Below are positions 1 to 7,243 of a DNA stretch of 64,000 bases, piece after piece. The first letter of the stretch is position 1. The number at the start of each line of letters is the position of its first letter. Under the pieces are notes generated by a model. The model was given only the letters and a program-made list of their open reading frames with translations. It ran no database searches and was not told where the DNA came from. The stretch is from assembly GCA_021202895.1 (NCBI GenBank), contig JAJQCE010000010.1, positions 14,585 to 78,584 on the forward strand, in the 5' to 3' direction. The position numbers and the translations under genes were made by a program. This DNA is from Ruminococcus sp. (GTDB lineage: Bacteria; Bacillota; Clostridia; Oscillospirales; Ruminococcaceae).

Positions 1-2157
1 GTCAAGGGGTTTGAAGCGAAAGATTTTGAAAAAATTGTGAATTTTGAAAAGGAGGTTGAGCTCAAAGCCTATGAGCGTTACTCAACCGACGAATGGCGAG
101 CGGAGGAAAAGGGGTTTAAAGCCGTTCGTGAAGCTCCCAGCGTTTACTTTGATATTGACGGTACTTTAGGCTATTGGTACAAGGACGGAAAGGGCTTGCC
201 GCTTGAAGAAATTCTGAACCCTAAAAATCACTATTTTAGGGATATTGAGCCTCATCCGATGATGGTTGAGCTTGCTCGTCAGTTACATAACAGCGGCGTT
301 GACGTGTGTATCATAAGCGCCGCCGACAGAGACACCTTTAGGGACAAGTGGGAATGGATTGATAAGCATTTACCGTTTATTCCGAAAGAAAATATCTGCT
401 TTGCACCTTTAGGCGCAGACAAGTCTGAATTTGTAAAGGGCAATGCCGAGCATTCGATTTTGATTGACGACTACAACAAAAATTTAGCCGAATGGACGGG
501 AAAATCAATCAAAGCGATTAACTTTATCAACTCTCATCAGCTTAAATACGATGAGATTGACTTTACCACGCAGGAGGAGCTTTTGAAAGCAAATCCAACG
601 TGGGCGGCGAAGGACTTTAAAAAAGAAATCTTAGCCGCAAGGGATTTTGTGCTTGACGAGATTAAGGTGCAGGAGAATAATATCAGGTTTGGCAAGGAGG
701 TTGAAAAAAGTCTTTCTGGAGAAATGCCGTTCTATAGTGCTTTAAAGGTTTGCGACACACCGAAGATTCTTTTGGATGTAGGCTGTGAACAGCTGCCTAT
801 GCTGTATACGCAGAAGCATTTGAAAGATGCAGTTAAGCCTTTAAACGTAAATGAACATCATCACGGATTAACAGTATCTCAGATAAGTAAACTTCCAAAT
901 TTGATTAAAAATCCAGTGATGATTTTTGATTCTTTTTCTAAAAAAGACAGCATCGTTTTAGTGACTTCTGAACTAGATTCTGTTGATAATCCTATTTTTG
1001 TGAGCATAAAACCAAATGGTAATGGCAGATACATGGTTGAGGACATAGAATCTAATTTTATTACAAGTGTTTATGGCAGAAATGACTTTAAAAACTTTTT
1101 TAAAAGAGTAATAAATGAAGATAAACTAATTTATTTTAACAAAGAAAAAAGCCAAGAATTGTTTGAGAGATGGGGAGAACAATACTCCGAATTAACAAAC
1201 AACCTTGACTCTAATATTATTATACACCAAAGTCGAAATATTGTCAAGGGAGGTGATCGAAAAAGTGATGAACAAAGTGTAAACATTGAAACCGAAAAAG
1301 GCAAAGGAGGCGGTAGTGAGATTAGTGAGGTAAATGAAGAAGAAGTAATAGAAAAGAGTTTAGAAGAAAGAAACGAAATTGAATTTTATGAAAACGAAAT
1401 TGAAAACAGAGGTATTAACATGAGCAACTTTTACAAGGAACAGGAAGGAAAAACAAAGGTAACTATCAGGGTAAGTCTGATTGAAGACGGAGAAAACAAA
1501 AAGGCAAACGTAAGCGTTTCGGTGGGGAACTATGCAATTGACAATTGTCGGATTATGGACGGCAGGAACGGATTGTTTGTTTCACCGCCGTCAAAAGCGT
1601 ATAAGGCGCAGGATATGAAAACAGGAGGGTACAAAACAAATTACCGTTCCTCAGTTTATTTCAGCGACGACTTTAAAAATTTTTTAAACGAAAAAGCGAT
1701 TGTTCAGTATGAGAACAAAGAACAACACAGGATTGATTATCTCATAGATGCAAAAGCAGAGCTTGAGGGCGTAAAAATCACTTTGCTGGACAGTCAGCAG
1801 TCGTTAGCCGCTGTATCAGTAAATATAGGCGAAATTGGCGAAGCGAGAAATATGTTTCTCAGAACAAACAACGATGGGTTGTATGTTATCGATTATCCTA
1901 AGACGGTAACCGTAAACAAGGACGGAAGCAAAGCTTACTCGTCACAGTTTTTCCCTGCAAATCATCAGACAGCGCAGGAGCTGAAAGAGCTAGTGGTTAC
2001 AGCGTATGAAAATGCAAAGGCGAGTCCGTATGCTTTAGACAAGGAGTTTCAGAGCGTAAATTCCCTTAAATCGCAGGAGCAAAACTCGTTTGTAAACGCT
2101 GAAAAGGGACTTGGAGAAAGTGAAGAACTTGAAGAAGCTGTAGGCAGAGGACGATAG
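1..2157 (+). CDS. C-terminal part of a large mobile-element polyprotein (HAD, BECR-like nuclease, SpoVG-like domains)
   Basis: The reading frame is open from base 1, so the gene starts outside the window; the GTG at 37 is only the first possible start codon inside it. Counting from that codon, a HAD-type phosphatase domain spans about residues 30-170 (DIDGTL near 40, IISAADRD near 96, ILIDD near 141). Residues 230-390 resemble the phage-type barnase-EndoU-ColicinE5-RelE (BECR) nuclease domains (LPMLYTQKHL, NPVMIFDS, SVYGRNDF, LIYFNKEKS). A charged low-complexity linker follows. Residues 468-560 resemble SpoVG, a nucleic-acid-binding protein (NYAIDNCRIMDG, FVSPPSKAYK), and residues 575-660 may be a second diverged copy. 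Very large modular proteins of this kind are known from clostridial conjugative elements. The function of this one is not known. Confidence 0.7.
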   Translation, partial: VKGFEAKDFEKIVNFEKEVELKAYERYSTDEWRAEEKGFKAVREAPSVYFDIDGTLGYWYKDGKGLPLEEILNPKNHYFRDIEPHPMMVELARQLHNSGVDVCIISAADRDTFRDKWEWIDKHLPFIPKENICFAPLGADKSEFVKGNAEHSILIDDYNKNLAEWTGKSIKAINFINSHQLKYDEIDFTTQEELLKANPTWAAKDFKKEILAARDFVLDEIKVQENNIRFGKEVEKSLSGEMPFYSALKVCDTPKILLDVGCEQLPMLYTQKHLKDAVKPLNVNEHHHGLTVSQISKLPNLIKNPVMIFDSFSKKDSIVLVTSELDSVDNPIFVSIKPNGNGRYMVEDIESNFITSVYGRNDFKNFFKRVINEDKLIYFNKEKSQELFERWGEQYSELTNNLDSNIIIHQSRNIVKGGDRKSDEQSVNIETEKGKGGGSEISEVNEEEVIEKSLEERNEIEFYENEIENRGINMSNFYKEQEGKTKVTIRVSLIEDGENKKANVSVSVGNYAIDNCRIMDGRNGLFVSPPSKAYKAQDMKTGGYKTNYRSSVYFSDDFKNFLNEKAIVQYENKEQHRIDYLIDAKAELEGVKITLLDSQQSLAAVSVNIGEIGEARNMFLRTNNDGLYVIDYPKTVTVNKDGSKAYSSQFFPANHQTAQELKELVVTAYENAKASPYALDKEFQSVNSLKSQEQNSFVNAEKGLGESEELEEAVGRGR

Positions 2158-2188
2158 CTTGCTTTACAGTAAAAAGGAGGTGAAGAGC

Positions 2189-2764
2189 ATGGAAATCACA
2201 AGAAAAATAGGCAGCAGACCGTACACAATAGAGCTGTCTGAGGAGGAAATGAAAAACGCATACAACGAGGTTGATTCTCAGCTCATGACGGCAAAGGTTT
2301 TTCAATATCTTGACTCAGTTGAAAGCGTCGGTCAGATCCCGTCTGAGCTGCTCTATTCGGAACGCTTTGTTGATCTGGTGCTTGCAAAATTAAGCATTAT
2401 CAAAGCAAATTACAATGAAAACATAGCCGAAGCGGTAAGCATGGCGGTTGATTATGAAATAAAAGCGGGTACAATGCCGGAGCTGCTTGCTTCAAACACG
2501 GCGGACATTGTAATAGACAAGCTTAATCGGGTAAGCTACAGACTTGGAACGGATTGCGGCAGCTTGTCAGTTACGCTTAAAAACGAGCCGCACACAATAA
2601 TTAAATCGCTGAACCAGTCGGCGGCGGTAGATAGCTGCAATGAAGCGCAAAAATCGGCGATAAGCGCCTGCACGTCGATTGTTGAAAAGTACAAGGCGGC
2701 AGTAGACGCAGGCAAAGCTGTTTACAGAAAGCGGAGAATGCATCTGGACGCTGAAAAGAATTGA
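2189..2764 (+). CDS. Hypothetical mobile-element protein, 191 aa
   Basis: I chose the ATG at 2189 because AAGGAGGTG at 2174-2182 lies just upstream; an ATG or TTG further up would overlap that site. The protein is mostly helical and acidic at the N-terminus, has no membrane segment or recognisable catalytic motif, and is not a family I recognise. It follows the polyprotein gene by 31 bases, so the two are probably co-transcribed. Its last codons run through an A-rich stretch (GAAAAGAATT near 2755) where a one-base shift would join it to the next open frame, so the present C-terminus may be premature. Confidence 0.6.
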   Translation: MEITRKIGSRPYTIELSEEEMKNAYNEVDSQLMTAKVFQYLDSVESVGQIPSELLYSERFVDLVLAKLSIIKANYNENIAEAVSMAVDYEIKAGTMPELLASNTADIVIDKLNRVSYRLGTDCGSLSVTLKNEPHTIIKSLNQSAAVDSCNEAQKSAISACTSIVEKYKAAVDAGKAVYRKRRMHLDAEKN

Positions 2765-2792
2765 AAACGGCAATCCTGTTTCTGCGCTTACG

Positions 2793-3065
2793 GTGAAAAA
2801 AGAAATACGAAAAATGCCAGTAATCAGCCAAGTGATGAAAAAGCCGCAAACTGAATATGAAAAAATAATGCTAGGCAAGGTAAAGAAAAACGACAATGTT
2901 CATTACACTAAAATCGAAAAATACTTAACTCAGCTATCCAGCGACGGCATTGACAAAACTGCTGTCGCAAAGGATGCAAAGAAAACGGTCAATAGAATAG
3001 CTGTTTTGTCCAAGCAGGAAAAGGATTTACTTAATAGCTATATCGACAGCTTTCACAATGGGTGA
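2793..3065 (+). CDS. Small basic protein or frameshifted C-terminal part of the preceding gene
   Basis: The frame encodes 90 residues rich in Lys from a GTG at 2793 with no ribosome binding site in front of it. The frame stays open upstream of that GTG through codons for RIENGNPVSALTV, which would continue directly from LDAE of the previous protein after a +1 shift at the A run near 2755. The sequence therefore looks like the detached C-terminal third of the preceding protein, split by an indel or by programmed frameshifting, rather than a separate gene. I do not recognise the family. Confidence 0.4.
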   Translation: MKKEIRKMPVISQVMKKPQTEYEKIMLGKVKKNDNVHYTKIEKYLTQLSSDGIDKTAVAKDAKKTVNRIAVLSKQEKDLLNSYIDSFHNG

Positions 3066-3092
3066 AAAAATCAAAAATCTAAAGAAAGGAAA

Positions 3093-3118
3093 AAGCACGA
3101 CTCCGCCCAGTCGTGCTT
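3093..3118. terminator. Perfect 10-bp hairpin between accessory genes
   Basis: Arms AAGCACGACT (3093-3102) and AGTCGTGCTT (3109-3118) close a 6-base loop. The T tract is weak on the plus side. The hairpin lies between the AAAGAAAGGA site at 3081-3090 and the next ATG at 3127, so it may end the upstream transcript or affect translation of the next gene. Confidence 0.55.
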
Positions 3119-3126
3119 AAATTATT

Positions 3127-3807
3127 ATGAAAATACCAAATGCTATAATCTCGTTGTCAGGCAACTGTATCAAAGTTGCCTGTAAGCTTTACAGCTTGAC
3201 AAATGAACTCCGCACCAACAAAAACGGATTCGAGATTTGTGTGAAACAATCCACAATCGCCGTAAGCTGCGGACTTAGCTTGTCTACAGTCAAGAGAGCT
3301 TTGAATACCCTTAGCGAAAATGGTTTGATAGTAAACCGCTATCGTGTTACGAGGGACAACGGTTATCAAGGCTGTTATCACTACACACTGGCAATTCCAA
3401 ACAAATATTTTTTTATGCGCAGCGACATCCTTTCGTTCGCTCTTTCCTCAAGAGAATTTAAGCTCTACGCTCTAATGTGCAAGCTGCGCTCAAACAAGAC
3501 AAATTCATTTTACCAGTCACTTAACGATTTATGCGCATTGTCAAATTTGAGCAAATCAGACCTTTGCCGCACAATCAATCTGCTTGCCGACAAATTTCTA
3601 ATCGCTAAACAGTGCAAGCGCACAAGCTTCGGCGACTTTACCGACAACACATATTTTGTAATCGGCAGATTCTGCGGACGCATAAAGCAAAAAACTAAAA
3701 GAAAACTATTTGAATTTATCTCTGATATTATTATACCACAAACAAGAAATTTTGTCAACTGCTTTTTGAAACTTTTTGCAAATGTTCACATAAGGGGTAG
3801 TGGTTAA
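3127..3807 (+). CDS. Two-domain winged-helix protein, possible replication initiator
   Basis: The 226-residue protein has two helix-turn-helix-like regions. The first is near residues 45-75, with STIAVSCGLSLSTVKRALNTLSENGLI, in which TVKRALNTL is a typical recognition helix. The second is near 125-165 (LNDLCALSNLSKSDLCRTINLL). A tandem winged-helix layout of this size is common in plasmid and ICE replication initiators and in element regulators; which of these applies cannot be told from the sequence. The C-terminal 40 residues are basic and hydrophobic. There is no convincing ribosome binding site directly before the ATG, because the hairpin at 3093-3118 intervenes. A weak TAGTGG/CCACTA hairpin followed by TTTTT overlaps the stop codon. 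Confidence 0.55.
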   Translation: MKIPNAIISLSGNCIKVACKLYSLTNELRTNKNGFEICVKQSTIAVSCGLSLSTVKRALNTLSENGLIVNRYRVTRDNGYQGCYHYTLAIPNKYFFMRSDILSFALSSREFKLYALMCKLRSNKTNSFYQSLNDLCALSNLSKSDLCRTINLLADKFLIAKQCKRTSFGDFTDNTYFVIGRFCGRIKQKTKRKLFEFISDIIIPQTRNFVNCFLKLFANVHIRGSG

Positions 3808-4028
3808 TTTGACACCTCATATATGATACCCACTATTTTTCTATCTCTTAAAGAAAAGAATTACTTGTTATATATCTAAATTAGATCATAGCTAATATTA
3901 ATATTTTTATATCTCTCAAGCGATATATCTTTAATCACAAGATTATCGCTATTTTTGCGTTTTGATAAGTTTACGGGCTTGGTTTTTAATCAAAGGCGGC
4001 TTTTTTCTTTTAAAAGACCGATTTTTAC

Positions 4029-4058
4029 TTGACAAACAAGGGTGAAGTAGGGTATAAT
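4029..4058 (+). promoter_or_regulatory. Consensus sigma-A promoter for the AbiE-like pair
   Basis: TTGACA at 4029-4034, an 18-base spacer and TATAAT at 4053-4058. The AT-rich 220 bases before it (3808-4028) hold no gene, only a separated inverted repeat AGCGATA/TATCGCT at about 3919-3952. Confidence 0.75.
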
Positions 4059-4081
4059 TGAGTTGAAAGAGGGTGATGTTC

Positions 4082-4516
4082 GTGCAAACTAAGACTAGCG
4101 ACGACTATATCTGTTTAAGGAACTGGATTGAGGACAACATTTCAGGAGATGACAAAATTTTGTACGGCGTTTCAGCTTTGGAATATTTGCAGTTGTTTAC
4201 AGGCTATGTCGGCGAAAGCACTATTGAAGTTTATTCGCTATTTCAAGGGAAAAGCAAGAACGTAATATATAAACTGGTAGATTCTTTTGAACAAATAGAC
4301 TTTGAAAAATGTGGGAATTTGTTGTGTTCTACCGTTAATCAAGCAATTAACGATCTTCTTGAAGATGAAAATGCTGACGAGCTTGTTTTAACTGAAGCCT
4401 TAAGTAATTATTATTATTCACACAATGAAAGTGTTGCCAGATTAAAAATAAAGCCCTCAAATATGGAGAAATTTAGTCACTATATGAGTTGGGCTATAAG
4501 GTATTTTGATATGTAA
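4082..4516 (+). CDS. Putative antitoxin partner of an AbiEii-like toxin
   Basis: A GTG start at 4082 is preferred because the AAAGAGGG site at 4067-4073 sits 8 bases upstream; the ATG at 4076 would be too close. The protein of about 144 residues is acidic and soluble. I do not recognise a named domain, but gene order (small gene, then an AbiEii-type nucleotidyltransferase 14 bases downstream) matches the antitoxin position of type IV toxin-antitoxin pairs. The assignment rests on context, so its confidence is limited. Since the toxin gene downstream is truncated, this gene may be a relic. Confidence 0.45.
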   Translation: MQTKTSDDYICLRNWIEDNISGDDKILYGVSALEYLQLFTGYVGESTIEVYSLFQGKSKNVIYKLVDSFEQIDFEKCGNLLCSTVNQAINDLLEDENADELVLTEALSNYYYSHNESVARLKIKPSNMEKFSHYMSWAIRYFDM

Positions 4517-4530
4517 GGACGTGAAGATAA

Positions 4531-4863
4531 ATGACAGAACACGAAAAAGTAATGTACGAGATTTTGGCCTGCCTTTCTAATTCAAATTCTCCGCTTGTGT
4601 TTAAGGGAGCGTTAATTACAAGACTTATTTTAGAAGAAAATAACTTTTATGACGTATCAAGACAAACAAAAGACATAGATGTGAATTGGGTGGGTGATCC
4701 TCCAAGCATGGAAATCCTTACTCGTACAATTGGTTTTGTCAAGCAAAATTCAATGGAAAGCAGAACCAATTTTGATGTACTCAAACCAATTTGTGCAGAC
4801 GTCTGCACAAAAGCAGACTGTTTTGGTCTCTTTTCTTTCAAAGAAAAATGCTTGACAATGTAA
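4531..4863 (+). pseudogene. Truncated AbiEii/AbiGii-type nucleotidyltransferase toxin
   Basis: The first 85 residues match the start of AbiEii-family nucleotidyltransferases: PLVFKGALITRL near residues 21-32 and TKDIDVNW near 46-53, which carries the two metal-binding aspartates. Family members usually run to about 250-300 residues, but this frame stops at 110. The homology ends where the 22-bp palindrome at 4790-4811 begins, and the last residues (from about ICADVCTK) are encoded by the palindrome and by the promoter region of the next operon. The rest of the toxin gene is missing, so the pair is probably inactive. Confidence 0.65.
4790..4811. repeat. Perfect 22-bp palindrome, copy 1
   Basis: TTTGTGCAGAC followed directly by its exact reverse complement. 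It is preceded by AAACCAATTTGTG (4783-4795), which recurs exactly at 7235-7247 and with one change at 6843-6855. It lies 40 bases before the -35 box of the mntA-hepT promoter. Confidence 0.85.
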
Positions 4864-4880
4864 AGAAAAAGTAGTATTAT
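4852..4880 (+). promoter_or_regulatory. Promoter for mntA-hepT
   Basis: TTGACA at 4852-4857, a 17-base spacer and TATTAT at 4875-4880. It overlaps the 3' end of the truncated toxin frame. Confidence 0.75.
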
Positions 4881-4921
4881 GTAAATAAGGATAAACCAAT
4901 GTTTGAAAGGAGATAATTTGC

Positions 4922-5266
4922 ATGCGTGAAACTTATGAGATTCATTTAACTGAACATCATTACAGCGAAGAGATTTACACGATAGAGCAAATAAAAAATC
5001 TCTTGCTACCTGTATTTGAAAACTACAATGTTAATAGTGCAACGCTGTTTGGTTCTTATGCTAAAGGTCTTGCGTGTGAAAGAAGCGATGTAGATATTCT
5101 CGTTGATAGTGGTTTGAGAGGAATACGTTTCTTTGGCTTATTAGATGACGTTGTGACAGCACTCAACAAGCCTGTTGATCTCATTGACGTGATTGAAGTG
5201 CGAAAAAATTCAGAAATAGAACAGGATATAAAAAGAACAGGAGTTTTGATTTATGAACGAGCATGA
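4922..5266 (+). CDS. mntA: MntA-type nucleotidyltransferase antitoxin
   Basis: This 114-residue minimal nucleotidyltransferase carries the GSYAKG motif (GS at 44-45) and the paired metal-binding aspartates in SDVDILVD (D56, D58). MntA proteins neutralise their HEPN partner HepT by adding AMP to it. A ribosome binding site, AAGGAGAT, precedes the ATG at 4922. The gene overlaps the downstream hepT by 14 bases, the usual arrangement of this type VII toxin-antitoxin pair. The catalytic residues look intact. Confidence 0.85.
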   Translation: MRETYEIHLTEHHYSEEIYTIEQIKNLLLPVFENYNVNSATLFGSYAKGLACERSDVDILVDSGLRGIRFFGLLDDVVTALNKPVDLIDVIEVRKNSEIEQDIKRTGVLIYERA

Positions 5267-5642
5267 TAAAAAAACTTTATTAAAAATTAAACAACACGCT
5301 TTAAATATTAAAGAATATTCTTCAAAATGTTTTGATTGTCAAGATTTTTGTGAAAATACCATGATTTCCGATGCTTGTGTCTTTAACCTTTTGCAAATAG
5401 GTGAACTAACTAACTATTCATTATCTAACGAAACAAAACAGCAAATGTCCACAGTGCCTTGGAAAGAAATTTATGGCATGAGAAATAGAATTGTTCATGG
5501 ATATGAACAAATAGATATACACATGATATGGAGCACTATCCAAAACGATATTCCTGTTTTGGTTGAGGAAATAAACAAGGCTCTGAACGAAGAAGACGGC
5601 GATGATGATTTCATTTCGCCTGAATTTGGCAGAGGCAGATAA
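5253..5642 (+). CDS. hepT: HepT-like HEPN ribonuclease toxin
   Basis: The HEPN-domain protein of 129 residues has the diagnostic R-x4-H-x-Y motif (R77, H82, Y84 in RNRIVHGYE). HepT proteins cleave RNA and are silenced by AMPylation of the motif tyrosine by MntA, which is encoded just upstream and overlaps by 14 bases. The C-terminal tail is very acidic and ends in GRGR, the same last four residues as the polyprotein at the left edge of the window. The pair appears complete, unlike the AbiE-like pair before it. Confidence 0.85.
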   Translation: MNEHDKKTLLKIKQHALNIKEYSSKCFDCQDFCENTMISDACVFNLLQIGELTNYSLSNETKQQMSTVPWKEIYGMRNRIVHGYEQIDIHMIWSTIQNDIPVLVEEINKALNEEDGDDDFISPEFGRGR

Positions 5643-5647
5643 GTGAA

Positions 5648-5674
5648 AAGACCGCTTTTTAGGCGGGCTTTTTC
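5648..5674 (+). terminator. Terminator after hepT
   Basis: AAGACCGC (5648-5655) pairs with GCGGGCTT (5663-5670) with one mismatch and is followed by TTTTT. It is nearly identical to the terminator after the recombinase gene at 6796. Confidence 0.7.
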
Positions 5675-5783
5675 ATTCTGAAAGATATTGATTTCTTGTC
5701 TTTTTTTGAATTTGGCTGTATAATAAAACTTCCAGGCTAGTTTTGTACAGTCTGTGACGTGTGTAAAAATGGAGGTTTGACTT

Positions 5784-6764
5784 ATGACAAAAGAGGAATC
5801 GATGCCAACGTTCAGAGAGTATGCGAAAATTGTATTAGAAATAAAACGATACAAAATTCGAGAATCGTCTTTCGTTCTGCATTGGGAGCAGATTGTCCGC
5901 AATCATCTAAACCCGTACTTTGGCGAAAAAAGACTTGATGAAATTCGCCGAAACGATGTTGAATTTTACTTCATTGCCAAAAGAGAATATACTCGATCGT
6001 ATCTAAAAAATCATTTGTGCGTGCTTAATGAGATATTTACTAATGCCGTAGCAAATGACATTTTGAACAAAAATCCATGTGAAAAATTCATCTTGCAGGT
6101 AGGTGCAAAATCAAAGAAAAAAACAGTGTACACGTCTGAAGAAACAGAATATGTATTAGATTTTTGTAAAGACCATCGATTTGGATTAGATGTTGATCTT
6201 ATGTTAAGATATGGGGTGTCTAAATCAGAGCTTCTCGGTATCAAGTGGAGCGACATTGATTTTAAAAATCAAATTATACACATTTGCCGAAGCGTTACTC
6301 CATCGCAAAATGCAAACGGAAACGGTGTTGTGATTGACAGTACAAAAAACGAATACCGTACACGGGATCTCGCAATTGCAGAACCGACAATTGAGCTTAT
6401 CAAGAAAAAATCACAAAGTATTGTGATCGGCAGAAATGTACATAAAAAGCTTGAAGGCAAAGTCAAAAACACTGAATTTTTGATTTACAACAGATACGGA
6501 GAAGTGATCAATCCCCGAACATGGCAACGGCGGCATTATGATGTTTTCATGTCGCAAATGCAAAACTATTATGCGGATTTGGGAATTGACATTCCAATAC
6601 TAAACCCTCACGAGCTGCGTCATACAAGGGCATCTATTTGGGTAAACGAGGGTAGGAATCCTTATGCTATTATTACTGAAATGGGCTGGTCGGATTTTAG
6701 TATGCTTAACAAAATTTATGCTCACAGGGATATTATGCAGCTTAGAAAACAGTTGGATATATAG
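5784..6764 (+). CDS. Tyrosine recombinase / integrase of the mobile element
   Basis: The 326-residue protein has an N-terminal SAM-like DNA-binding domain (residues 8-95) and a C-terminal catalytic domain. It shows the HxLRHT box (H276, R279), a lysine strand (TKNEYRTR) and the nucleophile Y312 in KIYAH; W replaces the usual second histidine (EMGWS). The first catalytic arginine, expected in the TGLRxxEL box, is absent: the segment reads YGVSKSELLG at 143-152, with Ser and Lys at the possible Arg positions. GGAGG upstream supports the ATG at 5784. As the last large gene before a tRNA 3' end it is probably the element's integrase, with activity uncertain. Confidence 0.85.
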   Translation: MTKEESMPTFREYAKIVLEIKRYKIRESSFVLHWEQIVRNHLNPYFGEKRLDEIRRNDVEFYFIAKREYTRSYLKNHLCVLNEIFTNAVANDILNKNPCEKFILQVGAKSKKKTVYTSEETEYVLDFCKDHRFGLDVDLMLRYGVSKSELLGIKWSDIDFKNQIIHICRSVTPSQNANGNGVVIDSTKNEYRTRDLAIAEPTIELIKKKSQSIVIGRNVHKKLEGKVKNTEFLIYNRYGEVINPRTWQRRHYDVFMSQMQNYYADLGIDIPILNPHELRHTRASIWVNEGRNPYAIITEMGWSDFSMLNKIYAHRDIMQLRKQLDI

Positions 6765-6795
6765 CGTCATCGGCCTTTCTTGAAACAAAATTTTT

Positions 6796-6822
6796 AAGAC
6801 CGCTTTTTAGGCGGTCTTTTTG
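6796..6822 (+). terminator. Terminator after the integrase gene
   Basis: Perfect stem AAGACCGC (6796-6803) / GCGGTCTT (6811-6818), 7-base loop, T tract. Confidence 0.85.
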
Positions 6823-6849
6823 TAGGGTTTCACTTCCATTTTAAACCAT

Positions 6850-6871
6850 TTTGTGCAGACGTCTGCACAAA
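6850..6871. repeat. Perfect 22-bp palindrome, copy 2
   Basis: Identical over all 22 bases to the palindrome at 4790-4811. It lies 30 bases upstream of the -35 box of the small membrane-peptide gene. Confidence 0.85.
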
Positions 6872-6901
6872 TCAAGTAAAGCTCTTTTCTTCCGAAATTC
6901 C

Positions 6902-6930
6902 TTGACAAATTCGATAAGGTGTGATAAAAT
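6902..6930 (+). promoter_or_regulatory. Promoter of the small membrane-peptide gene
   Basis: TTGACA at 6902-6907, a 17-base spacer and TAAAAT at 6925-6930 with a TGTGA lead-in. Confidence 0.75.
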
Positions 6931-6994
6931 ATATTCAAAGGGCATTGCATAGCGGTGAGCGGTTCAAACTTTCCCTCGCAAGGGGGTGAGCCAT

Positions 6995-7072
6995 ATGAGC
7001 GTTATCGAAATACTTACACTGCTTTTAGTAGTGATTGAGATAATTAACATGAGCAACAACAAAAAGAAATAA
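6995..7072 (+). CDS. 25-residue membrane peptide, candidate type I toxin
   Basis: The peptide starts MSVIEILTLLLVV, has one hydrophobic helix (residues 4-18) and ends in NNKKK, the shape of small membrane toxins of type I toxin-antitoxin systems and of holin-like toxins. A very strong ribosome binding site (AGGGGGTGAG, 6981-6990) precedes the ATG, but CCCT (6973-6976) can pair with AGGG (6981-6984) and mask it, as known toxin mRNAs do. A consensus promoter on the opposite strand (7173-7201) fires toward the gene's 3' end. The toxin role is inferred from these features together. Confidence 0.6.
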   Translation: MSVIEILTLLLVVIEIINMSNNKKK

Positions 7073-7166
7073 CCGCCCCACACCACATAGGACGATTATT
7101 AACAAATAAATAACAACAATATGAGGATGAACCGCAAGCCATAAGGCTTTTGCAGTGTCCCTTTCT
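7073..7166 (-). ncRNA. Predicted antisense RNA to the membrane-peptide mRNA
   Basis: The minus-strand promoter at 7173-7201 would start an RNA near 7166 that runs leftward over the 3' region of the peptide mRNA. AAGCC/GGCTT at about 7137-7150 can form a hairpin on either strand. The 3' end cannot be fixed from sequence; the left boundary given is the stop codon of the peptide. Confidence 0.4.
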
Positions 7167-7172
7167 ATTTAT

Positions 7173-7201
7173 ATTATACACCACAATTCCCATCTTGTCA
7201 A
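7173..7201 (-). promoter_or_regulatory. Consensus antisense promoter facing the peptide gene
   Basis: Read on the minus strand: TTGACA (7201-7196), 17-base spacer, TATAAT (7178-7173). Both boxes match the consensus exactly, and no open frame lies downstream. Confidence 0.75.
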
Positions 7202-7243
7202 GTACTTTTTCAAAAATTTTTTTGCTTCCATATTAAACCAATT

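Noticed and set aside
2066-2305. Minus-strand frame at the end of the polyprotein gene
   Set aside because: Overlaps two plus-strand genes with good start signals; shadow frame.
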